Shown in pieces: positions 15,879 to 23,762 of a stretch of DNA of 41,564 nucleotides. Position 1 is the first letter of the stretch, and every line of letters begins with the position of its first letter. This DNA is from Ferruginibacter sp. (lineage in GTDB: Bacteria > Bacteroidota > Bacteroidia > Chitinophagales > Chitinophagaceae). Made by a program: the position numbers and the translations under genes. The notes under the pieces are model-generated. The model saw only the letters and a program-made list of their open reading frames with translations. It ran no database searches and had not been told where the DNA came from. The stretch covers positions 1 to 41,564 of the forward strand of contig NZ_JACMOO010000149.1 of the NCBI RefSeq assembly GCF_014377975.1. Direction: 5' to 3'.

Positions 15879-17504
15879 ATGATAAGTGTAAATAATGTAA
15901 CCCTCGCCTATGGCAAAAGGGTTTTGTTTGATGAAGTAAATATCTCTTTTGTAAAAGGGAATTGCTATGGGGTTATCGGTGCCAATGGCGCAGGAAAATC
16001 TACTTTTATTAAAATATTGAGTGGCGAAATTGAGCCCAATAAAGGAACCGTAAGTATTACGCCCGGTGAACGCATGGCCGTGCTAAGGCAGGATCATTTT
16101 GGTTTTGACGACACCTCTGTACTGCATACCGTTATGATGGGCCATAAAAAGATGTGGAATCTAATGATAGAAAAAGATGCCATTTATTTAAAGGAAGATT
16201 TTACGGAAGCCGATGGTATGAAGGCAGGCGAACTGGAGCATGAATTTGGCGAAATGGGTGGCTATACCGCAGAAAGTGATGCGGCACAATTTTTAAATGA
16301 ACTGGGCGTAAAAGAAGAAATGCACCAGATGCTGATGAAGGATATTGGCGGTAATATTAAAGTAAGGGTATTGCTTGCCCAGGCGCTTTTTGGTAACCCC
16401 GACATATTATTACTGGATGAACCTACCAACAACCTGGATGTGGAAACCATCAGTTGGCTGGAAAACTTTTTGGCTGATTACCAGAACATAGTTTTAGTCG
16501 TAAGCCATGACCGTCACTTTTTAGATGCCGTTTGTACCCATGTGGCGGATGTGGATAAACAGAAAATTAAAATTTATACAGGCAACTATACGTTTTGGTA
16601 CGAAAGCTCTCAGTTGGCTGCAAGACAGGCAAGTGATAAAAATAAAAAACAGGAAGAAAAGAAAAAAGACCTGCTGGAATTTATTGCCCGTTTTAGTGCC
16701 AATGCTTCCAAAAGTAAACAGGCCACCAGCCGCAAAAAGGCATTGGATAAGCTGGTGTTTGAAGATATTACGCCCAGCAACAGAAAGTATCCTGGTATTA
16801 TTTTTAAACCGGAAAGAGAGGTAGGTAATCAGATTTTAAATGTAGAGAAATTGTCTAAAGCTGTTGATGGAAGGGCACTGTTCAGCAACATAACATTTGA
16901 TATTACTAAGGGTCAAAAAATTGCCTTTTTAAGTCGCAACCATGTGGCCCTTACATCTTTTTTTGAAATCATCAATGGTAAAATGAAGGCCGATCATGGT
17001 AAGTACGAGTGGGGAACCACGATTACGTCGGCTTATTTGCCTAATGATAATACAGAATTTTTTACGGGTAATCTAAACCTGATGGATTGGTTGCGCCAGT
17101 TTGTGCCACCCAATACAAAAGATGTGGATGAAGATTTTATCCGTGGCTTTTTGGGTAAAATGTTATTTAGCGGCGATGAGATTTTAAAGAAAACAAATGT
17201 TTTGAGCGGAGGAGAAAAGGTTCGTTGTATGACCAGTAAAATGATGTTGCAAAATCCCAATGTGGTTGTTTTAGATGAACCAACCAACCATCTTGACCTG
17301 GAAAGTATAACAGCTTTTAACGATGGTATGCTAACGTTTCCGGGCGTAGTATTGCTAACAACGCATGATCATCAGTTTATGGATACAGTAGCTAACAGGA
17401 TCATTGAAATTACCCCCAAAGGAATGATTGACCGCCTGATGACGTACGATGAATATTTGGCAGATGACAGGGTGAAAGCTTTGAAAGAAGAATTTTATAG
17501 TTAA
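15879..17504 (+). CDS. ABC-F family ATPase with one consensus and one degenerate ATP site
   Basis: A 541-residue protein with two ABC ATPase domains and no membrane segments, so it is an ABC-F ribosome-associated factor rather than a transporter. Domain 1: Walker A GANGAGKST near residue 35, signature position IGGNIKVRVLLAQAL near 155, Walker B ILLLDEPTNNLD near 175, H-loop VVSHDRHF near 210. A basic linker (KNKKQEEKKKDLLEF) follows. Domain 2: the Walker A position reads AFLSRNHVALTSF and lacks GxxGxGKS; signature LSGGEKVR near 445; Walker B VVVLDEPTNHLD; H-loop TTHDHQF. The canonical Walker A of one half and canonical signature of the other would form one complete ATP site. Family members ease translation stalls or give antibiotic protection; which applies here is unknown. 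Confidence 0.93.
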   Translation: MISVNNVTLAYGKRVLFDEVNISFVKGNCYGVIGANGAGKSTFIKILSGEIEPNKGTVSITPGERMAVLRQDHFGFDDTSVLHTVMMGHKKMWNLMIEKDAIYLKEDFTEADGMKAGELEHEFGEMGGYTAESDAAQFLNELGVKEEMHQMLMKDIGGNIKVRVLLAQALFGNPDILLLDEPTNNLDVETISWLENFLADYQNIVLVVSHDRHFLDAVCTHVADVDKQKIKIYTGNYTFWYESSQLAARQASDKNKKQEEKKKDLLEFIARFSANASKSKQATSRKKALDKLVFEDITPSNRKYPGIIFKPEREVGNQILNVEKLSKAVDGRALFSNITFDITKGQKIAFLSRNHVALTSFFEIINGKMKADHGKYEWGTTITSAYLPNDNTEFFTGNLNLMDWLRQFVPPNTKDVDEDFIRGFLGKMLFSGDEILKKTNVLSGGEKVRCMTSKMMLQNPNVVVLDEPTNHLDLESITAFNDGMLTFPGVVLLTTHDHQFMDTVANRIIEITPKGMIDRLMTYDEYLADDRVKALKEEFYS

Positions 17505-17585
17505 GCTTTTACAGATATAAACAAGTTTATTTACAAGGCTTTGGCATGATTTTTTACCGGGGGTGAATTAAATATCAAAAAATAT

Positions 17586-18101
17586 ATGAAAAAAATTATT
17601 TTATTAAGCGTAATTGTTTTGTTGTTAGCAGGTACAAATGTTACAGCGCAAAAAAGCAGCTCTTTTAATTCTTCCAGTTACACAACAGCACTAGGTATTA
17701 AGCTTTATCCCGGATCTGGAGGCGCTGCTGTTACCTTAAAATATTTCGTGAAAAAAAATACAGCACTGGAAGCGTTGGGTTTTGCATGGGAAAGAGGTGG
17801 AAGAATAACGGGACTTTATGAATTTCATTGGGATATTCCCAATGCTCCTGGTTTAAAGTGGTATGCAGGTCCCGGAGCTCATATCGGATTTTACAATGAC
17901 AAGTACTATAATGATATCAGAGATGGCAAAGGAAGTTATGCATCTATAGGTTTAGATGGGGTAATAGGTTTGGATTATAAATTTAAAAACATTCCCCTTA
18001 ACCTTTCTGCAGACTGGCAACCATCTTTTGATTTTGGGAATGAAAGGTATCGTGGGTTTGGTGGGAATTTTGGGGGAATTGCTGCCCGATATACATTTTA
18101 A
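17586..18101 (+). CDS. Secreted protein, possible small outer-membrane beta-barrel
   Basis: A 171-residue protein that starts MKKIILLSVIVLLLAGTNVTAQ, a clear signal peptide with cleavage after AQ or nearby. The mature part has alternating aromatic/glycine strands (TTALGIKLYPGSGGAAVTLK, YFVKKNTALEALGFAWERGG, GLYEFHW, GLKWYAGPGAHIGFY, SIGLDGVIGLDYKF, LNLSADWQPSFDF) and ends GGIAARYTF, an aromatic C-terminus as in many outer membrane barrels. I recognise no specific family; it resembles small 8-stranded OmpA/OmpW-like barrels by pattern only. The decayed IS element begins 27 nt after the stop. Confidence 0.75.
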   Translation: MKKIILLSVIVLLLAGTNVTAQKSSSFNSSSYTTALGIKLYPGSGGAAVTLKYFVKKNTALEALGFAWERGGRITGLYEFHWDIPNAPGLKWYAGPGAHIGFYNDKYYNDIRDGKGSYASIGLDGVIGLDYKFKNIPLNLSADWQPSFDFGNERYRGFGGNFGGIAARYTF

Positions 18102-18127
18102 TTAACGGCACGTTGAAAATATTATTA

Positions 18128-19513
18128 AACCCAGATTTAGCAGTAGATTATTTTATGCCAGTCTGTCGTAAATTTGAGTATGAGTATGGGACACGAATAC
18201 AGCGATAATTTGGTAACGCCCTGGGGAGGTATGAAGGAAATGAAAATGTTGATAGACAAGACGGGGATTAGTAAAAAATTAATTGAGTTGGGTTTGCCAC
18301 AGGGCAAGAGCAACAACAGTATAGATTCTATAAGTATTATTGAAAGTTTTTGGGTGAGTATCTGGATCGGATGTTTTAGATTCAGCCACACAGCAGTTGT
18401 ACGTTTAGACGAGGTTTTACGGCAGATTTTTGGTTGGAAACGAGTCGCATTTGGTACTACTTTTGGAATTCTTTAAAAAATTCACTCCTTCACTTAATCA
18501 TTCTGTATTCATAGAATTAAACAGTTGGTTCTTTGATCAGTTACAGTTTGATAATTATACATTGGATGTAGATAGCAGTGTAATCACCCGTTACGGCCAA
18601 CAACAAGGAAGTAAAAGGGGGTATAATTCCACCAAACGGGGGCGCAACAGCCATCATCCATTATTGCTTTTATAAACGATATTAGAATGGTAGCCAATTG
18701 TTGGAACCGAAGTGGCAACAACGGCAGCAGTAGCAATTATATTCATTTTTTAGAAGAAACATTTGGCATTCTTAAAAATAAAAAAGTAGGCTTATTTAGA
18801 GCGGATAGTGGTTTTTGCAGCGAAACAATTATAAAATTTATAGAAGATAAACAAATAGCTTGTGTGATGTCTTGTAAACTTTATGCCAGGCTTCAAAAGA
18901 CTATTTATGGTATTAAAAATTGGCAGGCCATCGGCATGGGAATTTGGATTACCGAAATAGAATTTAAACAAGGCAATTGGAGTAAACCCAGAAGAGTAGT
19001 TATTATCAAACAACAGGAGGAGATCTGTAAAAAGACAATAGGTAAAAGACTAACCAGCCTTTTTAAGTTAGAAGATATTGATATAGATAAAGTTTTTTAA
19101 ACCCGTTATCATGCTTTTGTTTGCAATCAAACATTACCTGCAACCGAAATTTCGGAACAATATAAACGTAGAGGGGATGCAGAAAACAGGATAAAGGAAC
19201 TAAAAGAAGATTTTGGAGTTCAGGGATTTTGTATGGATGATTTTTGTGCCACAGAAACAGCCATGGCTTTGTAATGGTCGCCTATAATTTGATGAGTTTA
19301 TTCCGCCAGGTAACATTGCAAAAGTAGCCCAGTCCTACACTTGCCACATTAAGATTCAACTGCTTTGCAGTTGGTTCCTGGATAAAGGGGAATGTGCTAA
19401 AAATGTCTGTACCCCTCAAAAGAAGGCAATGGTATAACAGTCTCTTCTCTTTTATTGTAAACTCAAACCTGCCATTAAATCTTACAGGATAACTCTACTG
19501 CAAAATATGGGTT
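18128..19513 (+). mobile_element. Decayed IS1380-family insertion sequence with both terminal inverted repeats
   Basis: The element is bounded by AACCCAGATTTAGCAGTAGA (18128-18147) and the reverse complement of AACCCATATTTTGCAGTAGA (19494-19513): 18 of 20 positions agree. Between them is the broken transposase. Length is about 1386 bp. TTAA occurs next to both outer ends with a one-base offset (TTAA-A-CCC on the left, GGG-TTAA on the right), so a 4-bp target duplication is possible but not certain. It lies between the small secreted protein gene and a hairpin that may once have been that gene's terminator. Confidence 0.85.
18180..19492 (+). pseudogene. IS1380-family transposase, multiply frameshifted
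   Basis: Fragments in changing frames line up as one DDE transposase of IS1380 type. In order: MSMGHEYSDNLVTPWGGMKE to IFGWKRVAFGTTF; shift near 18470; EFFKKFTPSLNHS, LDVDSSVITRYGQQQGSKRG, KRGRNSHHPLL; shift near 18668; AFINDIRMVANCWNRSGNNG, GLFRADSGF, KPRRVVIIKQQ; in-frame TAA at 19098-19100; TRYHAFVCNQTLPATE, RRGDAENRIKELKEDFG, CATETAMAL; shift near 19272; VMVAYNLMSLFRQV; shift near 19330; TLRFNCFAVGSWIKG to KRRQWYNSLF, ending at a stop at 19490-19492. DVDSS, RADSGF and the AENRIKELK region contain the catalytic acidic residues. At least five lesions mean it cannot transpose by itself. Confidence 0.88.
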
Positions 19514-19549
19514 AAAAAAATATCCTGCTTATTTGCGGGATATTTTTTT
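19514..19549. terminator. Strong hairpin with T tail beside the IS right end
   Basis: AAAAAAATATCCTGC pairs with GCGGGATATTTTTTT over 15 positions (one G-T) around a TTATTT loop. A and T runs on both sides make it usable in both directions. It abuts the right end of the IS remnant and precedes gtrA; it may be the original terminator of the secreted-protein gene at 17586-18101, separated from it by the insertion. Confidence 0.8.
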
Positions 19550-19574
19550 GACTTTTTTAAAACAGAAAATAATT

Positions 19575-19582
19575 TATCTTCA
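19575..19582 (+). promoter_or_regulatory. Probable -7 element of the GtrA-family gene
   Basis: TATCTTCA, a near match to TAnnTTTG, lies 12 nt before ATG 19595. A TTG at 19548-19550 is 24 nt upstream, slightly beyond the normal spacing. Confidence 0.35.
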
Positions 19583-19594
19583 CGGCCATTTTTT

Positions 19595-20098
19595 ATGTGT
19601 ATGATTAAAAAGGGTATTTTATCACTCATCAGTTTTTTTTATCCTCCCTTTAGTAAAATAATGCCTTTGCAAACTTTTCGGTATGCAGCCTGTGGTGGCA
19701 GCAATGCAGTGATGGGATTTTTTATTTTTGTAACCTGCCATAAATATGTATTTAACGAAGAGCAGTTCGACATCGGGTTGTATGCATTTAAATCCTACAA
19801 CGCTGCGTTATTTGTTTCAACCTGTTTTAGCTTTGTAATGGGCTTCACCCTTAATAAATATATTGTTTTTACTACTTCAAATTTAAAGGGTCATATACAG
19901 CTATTCAGATACTCTCTGTCTTTGCTGCTTAACCTTGCCATCAATTATTTTTTGCTCAATTTTTTTGTTCAGTACCTTAACCTGGATGCAGTTTTGGCAC
20001 AGATAATTACCACCATCCTCATTATTGGCATAAGTTATATCAGCCAGAGTTACTTTACTTTTAAAGTAAAAAAAACACCGGATCACCATGTTCTTTGA
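19595..20098 (+). CDS. GtrA family membrane protein
   Basis: A 167-residue protein with four hydrophobic segments, at roughly residues 27-46, 68-88, 105-125 and 128-150. The family pattern is present: FRYAACGGSNAVMGFFIFV at the start of the first segment, then FVMGFTLNKYIVF before the third, LFRYSLSLLLNLAINYFLLN, and YISQSYFTFK at the end. GtrA proteins are small inner membrane proteins thought to help flip lipid-linked sugars; members occur with glycosyltransferases that decorate surface polysaccharides or teichoic-type polymers. No glycosyltransferase is adjacent. It starts at ATG 19595 or 19601. Confidence 0.88.
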   Translation: MCMIKKGILSLISFFYPPFSKIMPLQTFRYAACGGSNAVMGFFIFVTCHKYVFNEEQFDIGLYAFKSYNAALFVSTCFSFVMGFTLNKYIVFTTSNLKGHIQLFRYSLSLLLNLAINYFLLNFFVQYLNLDAVLAQIITTILIIGISYISQSYFTFKVKKTPDHHVL

Positions 20099-20231
20099 TG
20101 GCGCCATTTAGTAAAATAATCTAGATCCTCATTTTTGTTTAACCCCATAAATTATTCATCTGCCATTTTTTCACCCAAAACCATGTGGCACAATCATTGA
20201 ATACCAATACTGAACAAAAAAATAATCAATC

Positions 20232-22148
20232 ATGGGTAAGATAATAGGAATAGATTTAGGAACTACCAACAGTTGCGTTTCTGTGATGGAAGGCAACGAA
20301 CCGGTAGTTATTGCGAACGATGAAGGTCGCCGCACCACACCTTCTATTGTGGCTTTTCTTAAAAATGGCGAGCGTAAAGTAGGTGATCCCGCAAAGCGTC
20401 AGGCCATTACTAATCCGCACAACACTATTATGAGTGTAAAGCGTTTTATGGGACATAAGTGGAATGAAGTTACCAGTGATATCAGCCACAATAGTTATAA
20501 AGTAGTAAAAGGTGACAATGATACCGTTCGTATAGATATAGATGGCAGAATGTATACGCCGCAGGAAATTAGCGCCATGATTTTGCAGAAGATGAAAAAA
20601 ACTGCTGAAGATTACCTGGGTACAGAAGTTACGGAAGCGGTTATTACCGTACCTGCTTACTTTAACGATGCTCAGCGCCAGGCAACAAAGGAAGCTGGTG
20701 AAATTGCCGGCCTTACTGTTAGAAGAATCATCAACGAACCTACTGCTGCAGCACTTGCTTATGGCCTTGATAAAAAGCACCAGGATCAGAAGATTGCGGT
20801 GTTCGATTTAGGGGGAGGTACATTTGATATATCAATTCTTGAATTGGGCGAAGGTGTTTTTGAAGTAAAAAGTACCAATGGTGATACACATTTAGGTGGT
20901 GATGATTTTGATAAAGTGATTATGGATTGGCTGGCTGAAGAATTTAAAAAAGATGAAGCCATCGACCTGCGTAAAGATCCAATGGCATGGCAGCGTTTAA
21001 AAGAGGCTGCTGAAAAAGCCAAGGTAGAACTATCTTCTTCTTCAGAAACAGAAATCAACCTGCCTTATGTTACAGCAGTTGATGGAGTGCCGAAGCATTT
21101 GGTGAAAAAATTCACGCGTGCACAGTTTGAAAAATTATCGGATGAATTGTTTTCGAGGTGTTTAAAACCATGTGAACTTGCATTGAAAGATGCCAATTTA
21201 TCCATCACCGATATTGATGAAGTTATTTTAGTTGGTGGCAGTACCCGTATACCCAAAGTACAGGAAATTGTAGAAAAATTCTTTGGCAAAAAAGCCAACC
21301 GCAGCGTTAATCCTGATGAGGTAGTTGCTATCGGAGCTTCTATTCAGGGTGGTGTTTTATCTGGTGATGTAAAAGATGTTTTGTTGCTGGATGTTACTCC
21401 GTTAAGTTTGGGTATTGAAACCATGGGTGGTGTTATGACAAGGTTGATTGAAAGCAATACAACTATCCCAACAAAAAAATCAGAAACCTTTAGTACCGCC
21501 AGCGACAATCAGCCTGGTGTTGAAATTCATGTATTGCAGGGTGAGAGGCCATTAGCCAGCCAGAATAAAAGCTTGGGTAAATTTAATTTAGTGGATATAC
21601 CTCCGGCACAACGCGGCGTTCCTCAGATTGAAGTAACTTTTGACATAGATGCCAACGGTATTTTACATGTTACTGCAAAAGATAAGGGAACAGGAAAAAG
21701 TCATAATATTCGGATTGAAGCAGGTAGCGGTTTAAGCAAGGAAGACATTGAAAAAATGAAGAATGAAGCTAAAGCGAATGAAGCAACTGACAAAGCGGAA
21801 AAAGAAAAGATAGAAAAAATTAACCAGGCAGATAGCTTAATATTTCAGACAGAAAAACAATTGAAGGAATATGGCGATAAGATTAGTGCGGATAAAAAAG
21901 CACCCATCGAAACTGCTTTGGCTAAGTTAAAAGAAGCGCATAAAGTACAGGATTTGGCAACCATTGATACAGCTATTGCTGAAATGAATGCAGCGTGGAC
22001 AGCCGCAAGTGAAGAAATGTACAAGGCTACACAGGATGGTGCAGGTGCTCAGCAACCGCAAGGCAACGCAGGCGCACAGCAGGGGCAGGCAGATGGAAAC
22101 GCAAATGCTGAAAACGTTACAGACGCAGAGTTTGAAGAAGTGAAGTAA
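20232..22148 (+). CDS. dnaK: Molecular chaperone DnaK (Hsp70)
   Basis: A 638-residue Hsp70. The ATPase domain (to about residue 385) shows [18 protein letters not shown] at the N-terminus, [14 protein letters not shown] near 194 and [11 protein letters not shown] near 337. The linker [16 protein letters not shown] near 385-400 leads to the peptide-binding domain, followed by a helical lid from about 505 and a flexible Ala/Gln/Gly-rich tail ([17 protein letters not shown]) that ends in DAEFEEVK, the conserved end of bacterial DnaK. It binds exposed hydrophobic peptides in an ATP-dependent cycle with DnaJ and GrpE, neither of which is in the window. I see no clear promoter or heat-shock element upstream. 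A good terminator follows. Confidence 0.98.
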   Translation: MGKIIGIDLGTTNSCVSVMEGNEPVVIANDEGRRTTPSIVAFLKNGERKVGDPAKRQAITNPHNTIMSVKRFMGHKWNEVTSDISHNSYKVVKGDNDTVRIDIDGRMYTPQEISAMILQKMKKTAEDYLGTEVTEAVITVPAYFNDAQRQATKEAGEIAGLTVRRIINEPTAAALAYGLDKKHQDQKIAVFDLGGGTFDISILELGEGVFEVKSTNGDTHLGGDDFDKVIMDWLAEEFKKDEAIDLRKDPMAWQRLKEAAEKAKVELSSSSETEINLPYVTAVDGVPKHLVKKFTRAQFEKLSDELFSRCLKPCELALKDANLSITDIDEVILVGGSTRIPKVQEIVEKFFGKKANRSVNPDEVVAIGASIQGGVLSGDVKDVLLLDVTPLSLGIETMGGVMTRLIESNTTIPTKKSETFSTASDNQPGVEIHVLQGERPLASQNKSLGKFNLVDIPPAQRGVPQIEVTFDIDANGILHVTAKDKGTGKSHNIRIEAGSGLSKEDIEKMKNEAKANEATDKAEKEKIEKINQADSLIFQTEKQLKEYGDKISADKKAPIETALAKLKEAHKVQDLATIDTAIAEMNAAWTAASEEMYKATQDGAGAQQPQGNAGAQQGQADGNANAENVTDAEFEEVK

Positions 22149-22171
22149 TTATTTTTTTATAAATAAATTTT

Positions 22172-22203
22172 AAAAACCGTAACAGTGATGTTGCGGTTTT
22201 TTT
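22172..22203 (+). terminator. Rho-independent terminator of dnaK
   Basis: AAAAACCGTAAC pairs with GTTGCGGTTTTT (one G-T) around AGTGAT, with a T run after it, 23 nt past the stop codon. From here to 22483 I see no gene. Confidence 0.9.
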
Positions 22204-22483
22204 GTTTCAAAAATTTACTAAAAACCATTGTGTTTTTAACCGCAACAATTCTAAGTATGTCTTAAAACTGCCATTTGCGTAAATTTTTGTTTTTGCGGAA
22301 CAACGAAGATTAGTATCAAGATATAAATATTTAATGTATGTTATTGAGCGAATACATCTAAACGAGCAACACAGGTGGACGCTTACGTCCAAGAGGGAAT
22401 ACGAGTTGCACAGTAGTGTAAGTTATACAAATAATTACCTTTTTACCGGACGGTTACTCAGGCTTTAATTAAAACAATTTTTT

Positions 22484-22536
22484 AAAATAAAAAAGTATCG
22501 GCATAGTCTGGTAAAATATCATTTTTCCAGCCGATA
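22484..22536 (-). terminator. Terminator-like hairpin for leftward transcription
   Basis: On the minus strand TATCGGC and TGG pair with CCA and GCCGATA across an inner loop, followed by CTTTTTTATTTT. It lies 30 nt past the stop of the small minus-strand gene and supports that gene being transcribed. Confidence 0.65.
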
Positions 22537-22565
22537 GCAAGCTGTTTAAAATTTAACTGCTTCTA

Positions 22566-22751
22566 TTAAATTCCGTTGCACCTGTAATCTAAATCATCAT
22601 AAAAGTGTTCATCAAACGTGCGACTGGAAGGATGGCCGTCTTTTAATATTTTATAAACCATCCATAAAAATAAAACCTGCAAAAGGATATACAAGGCTAT
22701 GATGATATTAACCGAAAAGCAGGGTAAAACTGTTGATGGTTTAAAGACCAA
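22566..22751 (-). CDS. Small single-pass membrane protein, function unknown
   Basis: A 61-residue ORF from TTG at 22749-22751. It contains one hydrophobic segment (VNIIIALYILLQVLFLWMVY, residues 14-33) and a charged tail, KILKDGHPSSRTFDEHFYDD, ending LDYRCNGI. The single-helix layout with a defined charged tail and the terminator just beyond its stop argue that it is real rather than chance. The start is uncertain: no ATG lies upstream of the membrane segment, and no clear promoter is seen. I recognise no family. Confidence 0.5.
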   Translation of the reverse strand: MVFKPSTVLPCFSVNIIIALYILLQVLFLWMVYKILKDGHPSSRTFDEHFYDDLDYRCNGI

Positions 22752-23011
22752 TTAAGCAGAAACAATGGGGAGGAACTACTTAATTTTTTGTATAAAAAAT
22801 TCTTTTTCAATGGGTTTAAAAATAGAGTGAGTTTAATACTTTACAAACATCCTGGATGTATATTTTTTTAAAAAAGACTAAAATTCGGTTACAGAAATCT
22901 TTTATTTAATAAAGTGCAGTAGTGTATTGCCTATTTTTTAAATTAATAAACAATTTATATATCAATATATATGCCGCTGTTAACCCTTTCCTAAAAATGG
23001 TTCATTGTGTA
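22752..23011. other. AT-rich intergenic stretch, nothing recognised
   Basis: Between the small membrane protein gene and the OmpH-like promoter the sequence is very AT-rich with no open frame of note and no clear hairpins or repeats. Confidence 0.4.
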
Positions 23012-23041
23012 TTGAAAAATATCACTTTGTGGTTATCTTGC
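23012..23041 (+). promoter_or_regulatory. Promoter of the OmpH/Skp-like gene
   Basis: TTG at 23012-23014 and TATCTTGC at 23034-23041 lie 19 nt apart, a good Bacteroidota promoter with one departure in the -7 box. ATG follows at 23061. Confidence 0.65.
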
Positions 23042-23060
23042 CCCAAATAAACCCAGGCGC

Positions 23061-23678
23061 ATGAAGCAATTTTCCCTTGTAATAAATATTTTATTATTTG
23101 TAGCAGTAGCAGTATTATTTTACCTGCATTTTAGCGAAAATAATAAATCAGTTTCAGCGGAAAAACATACCAGCAACTACTGGTTAAAAGATAGCTGCGG
23201 AGATAATATTCCCGTTGTGGCTTATGTGGAGCTTGATTCTTTAAACAATAATGTATCTTTTATAAAAGTTCGCAAAAAAGAACTGGAGGCAGAACAAAAA
23301 AACATTACTCAGGAATATGAACATGCTTATCGTTCATTAACCGCCGAAAAAGATGAGTTTCTTAAAAGAGGAAATGCCATTACACAGCAGGAGGCCGAAA
23401 TTTTTCAGAATAAATTAGGCCAAAAACAACAGGAAATTGAGAGCAGCCGCCAGGCAAAGGCACAACGTCTGGCAGAAAAAGGAGCTAAAATAATGGAAGA
23501 TATGCAAACCAGGGTAAGGGCTTTTATGAAGGAATATAATAAAACTAAAAACTACAGTTACATTTTAGCCACCGGAACCGGGCTCGATTATTTATTTTTT
23601 AAAGACTCTACTTTAAACATTACCGCTGATGTTATTAAAGGATTGAACGAACAAATGAAAGAACCGGGTAAACGATAA
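23061..23678 (+). CDS. OmpH/Skp family periplasmic chaperone-like protein
   Basis: A 205-residue protein with an N-terminal hydrophobic segment (FSLVINILLFVAVAVLFYLHF) that acts as signal or anchor. The mature part opens with IPVVAYVELDSLNNNVSFIK, the conserved strand of Skp proteins, then has a long Lys/Glu/Gln-rich coiled coil (residues about 75-150) and returns to strands SYILATGTGLDYLFFKDSTLN ITADVIKGLNEQ at the end. Skp forms a trimer that shields unfolded outer membrane proteins in the periplasm. The layout matches the family; Bacteroidota usually have several copies. A terminator follows 27 nt after the stop. Confidence 0.85.
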   Translation: MKQFSLVINILLFVAVAVLFYLHFSENNKSVSAEKHTSNYWLKDSCGDNIPVVAYVELDSLNNNVSFIKVRKKELEAEQKNITQEYEHAYRSLTAEKDEFLKRGNAITQQEAEIFQNKLGQKQQEIESSRQAKAQRLAEKGAKIMEDMQTRVRAFMKEYNKTKNYSYILATGTGLDYLFFKDSTLNITADVIKGLNEQMKEPGKR

Positions 23679-23704
23679 TTTCAATCAATTTATATATCTT
23701 CATT

Positions 23705-23730
23705 CCCGTTACCAAATAACGGGATTTTTT
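23705..23730 (+). terminator. Terminator of the OmpH-like gene
   Basis: CCCGTTA pairs perfectly with TAACGGG around CCAAA, then ATTTTTT. Confidence 0.9.
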
Positions 23731-23762
23731 ATAAGTAAATTTTTCAATTCTTTACCGGGTAA

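Noticed and set aside
18125-19516. Exact 4-bp target site duplication of the IS
   Set aside because: TTAA occurs near both ends but with a one-base offset in an A/T-rich flank, so it is only suggestive.
22207-22392. 61-codon minus-strand open frame beyond dnaK
   Set aside because: No protein-like pattern, non-standard start, and it begins in the dnaK terminator region.
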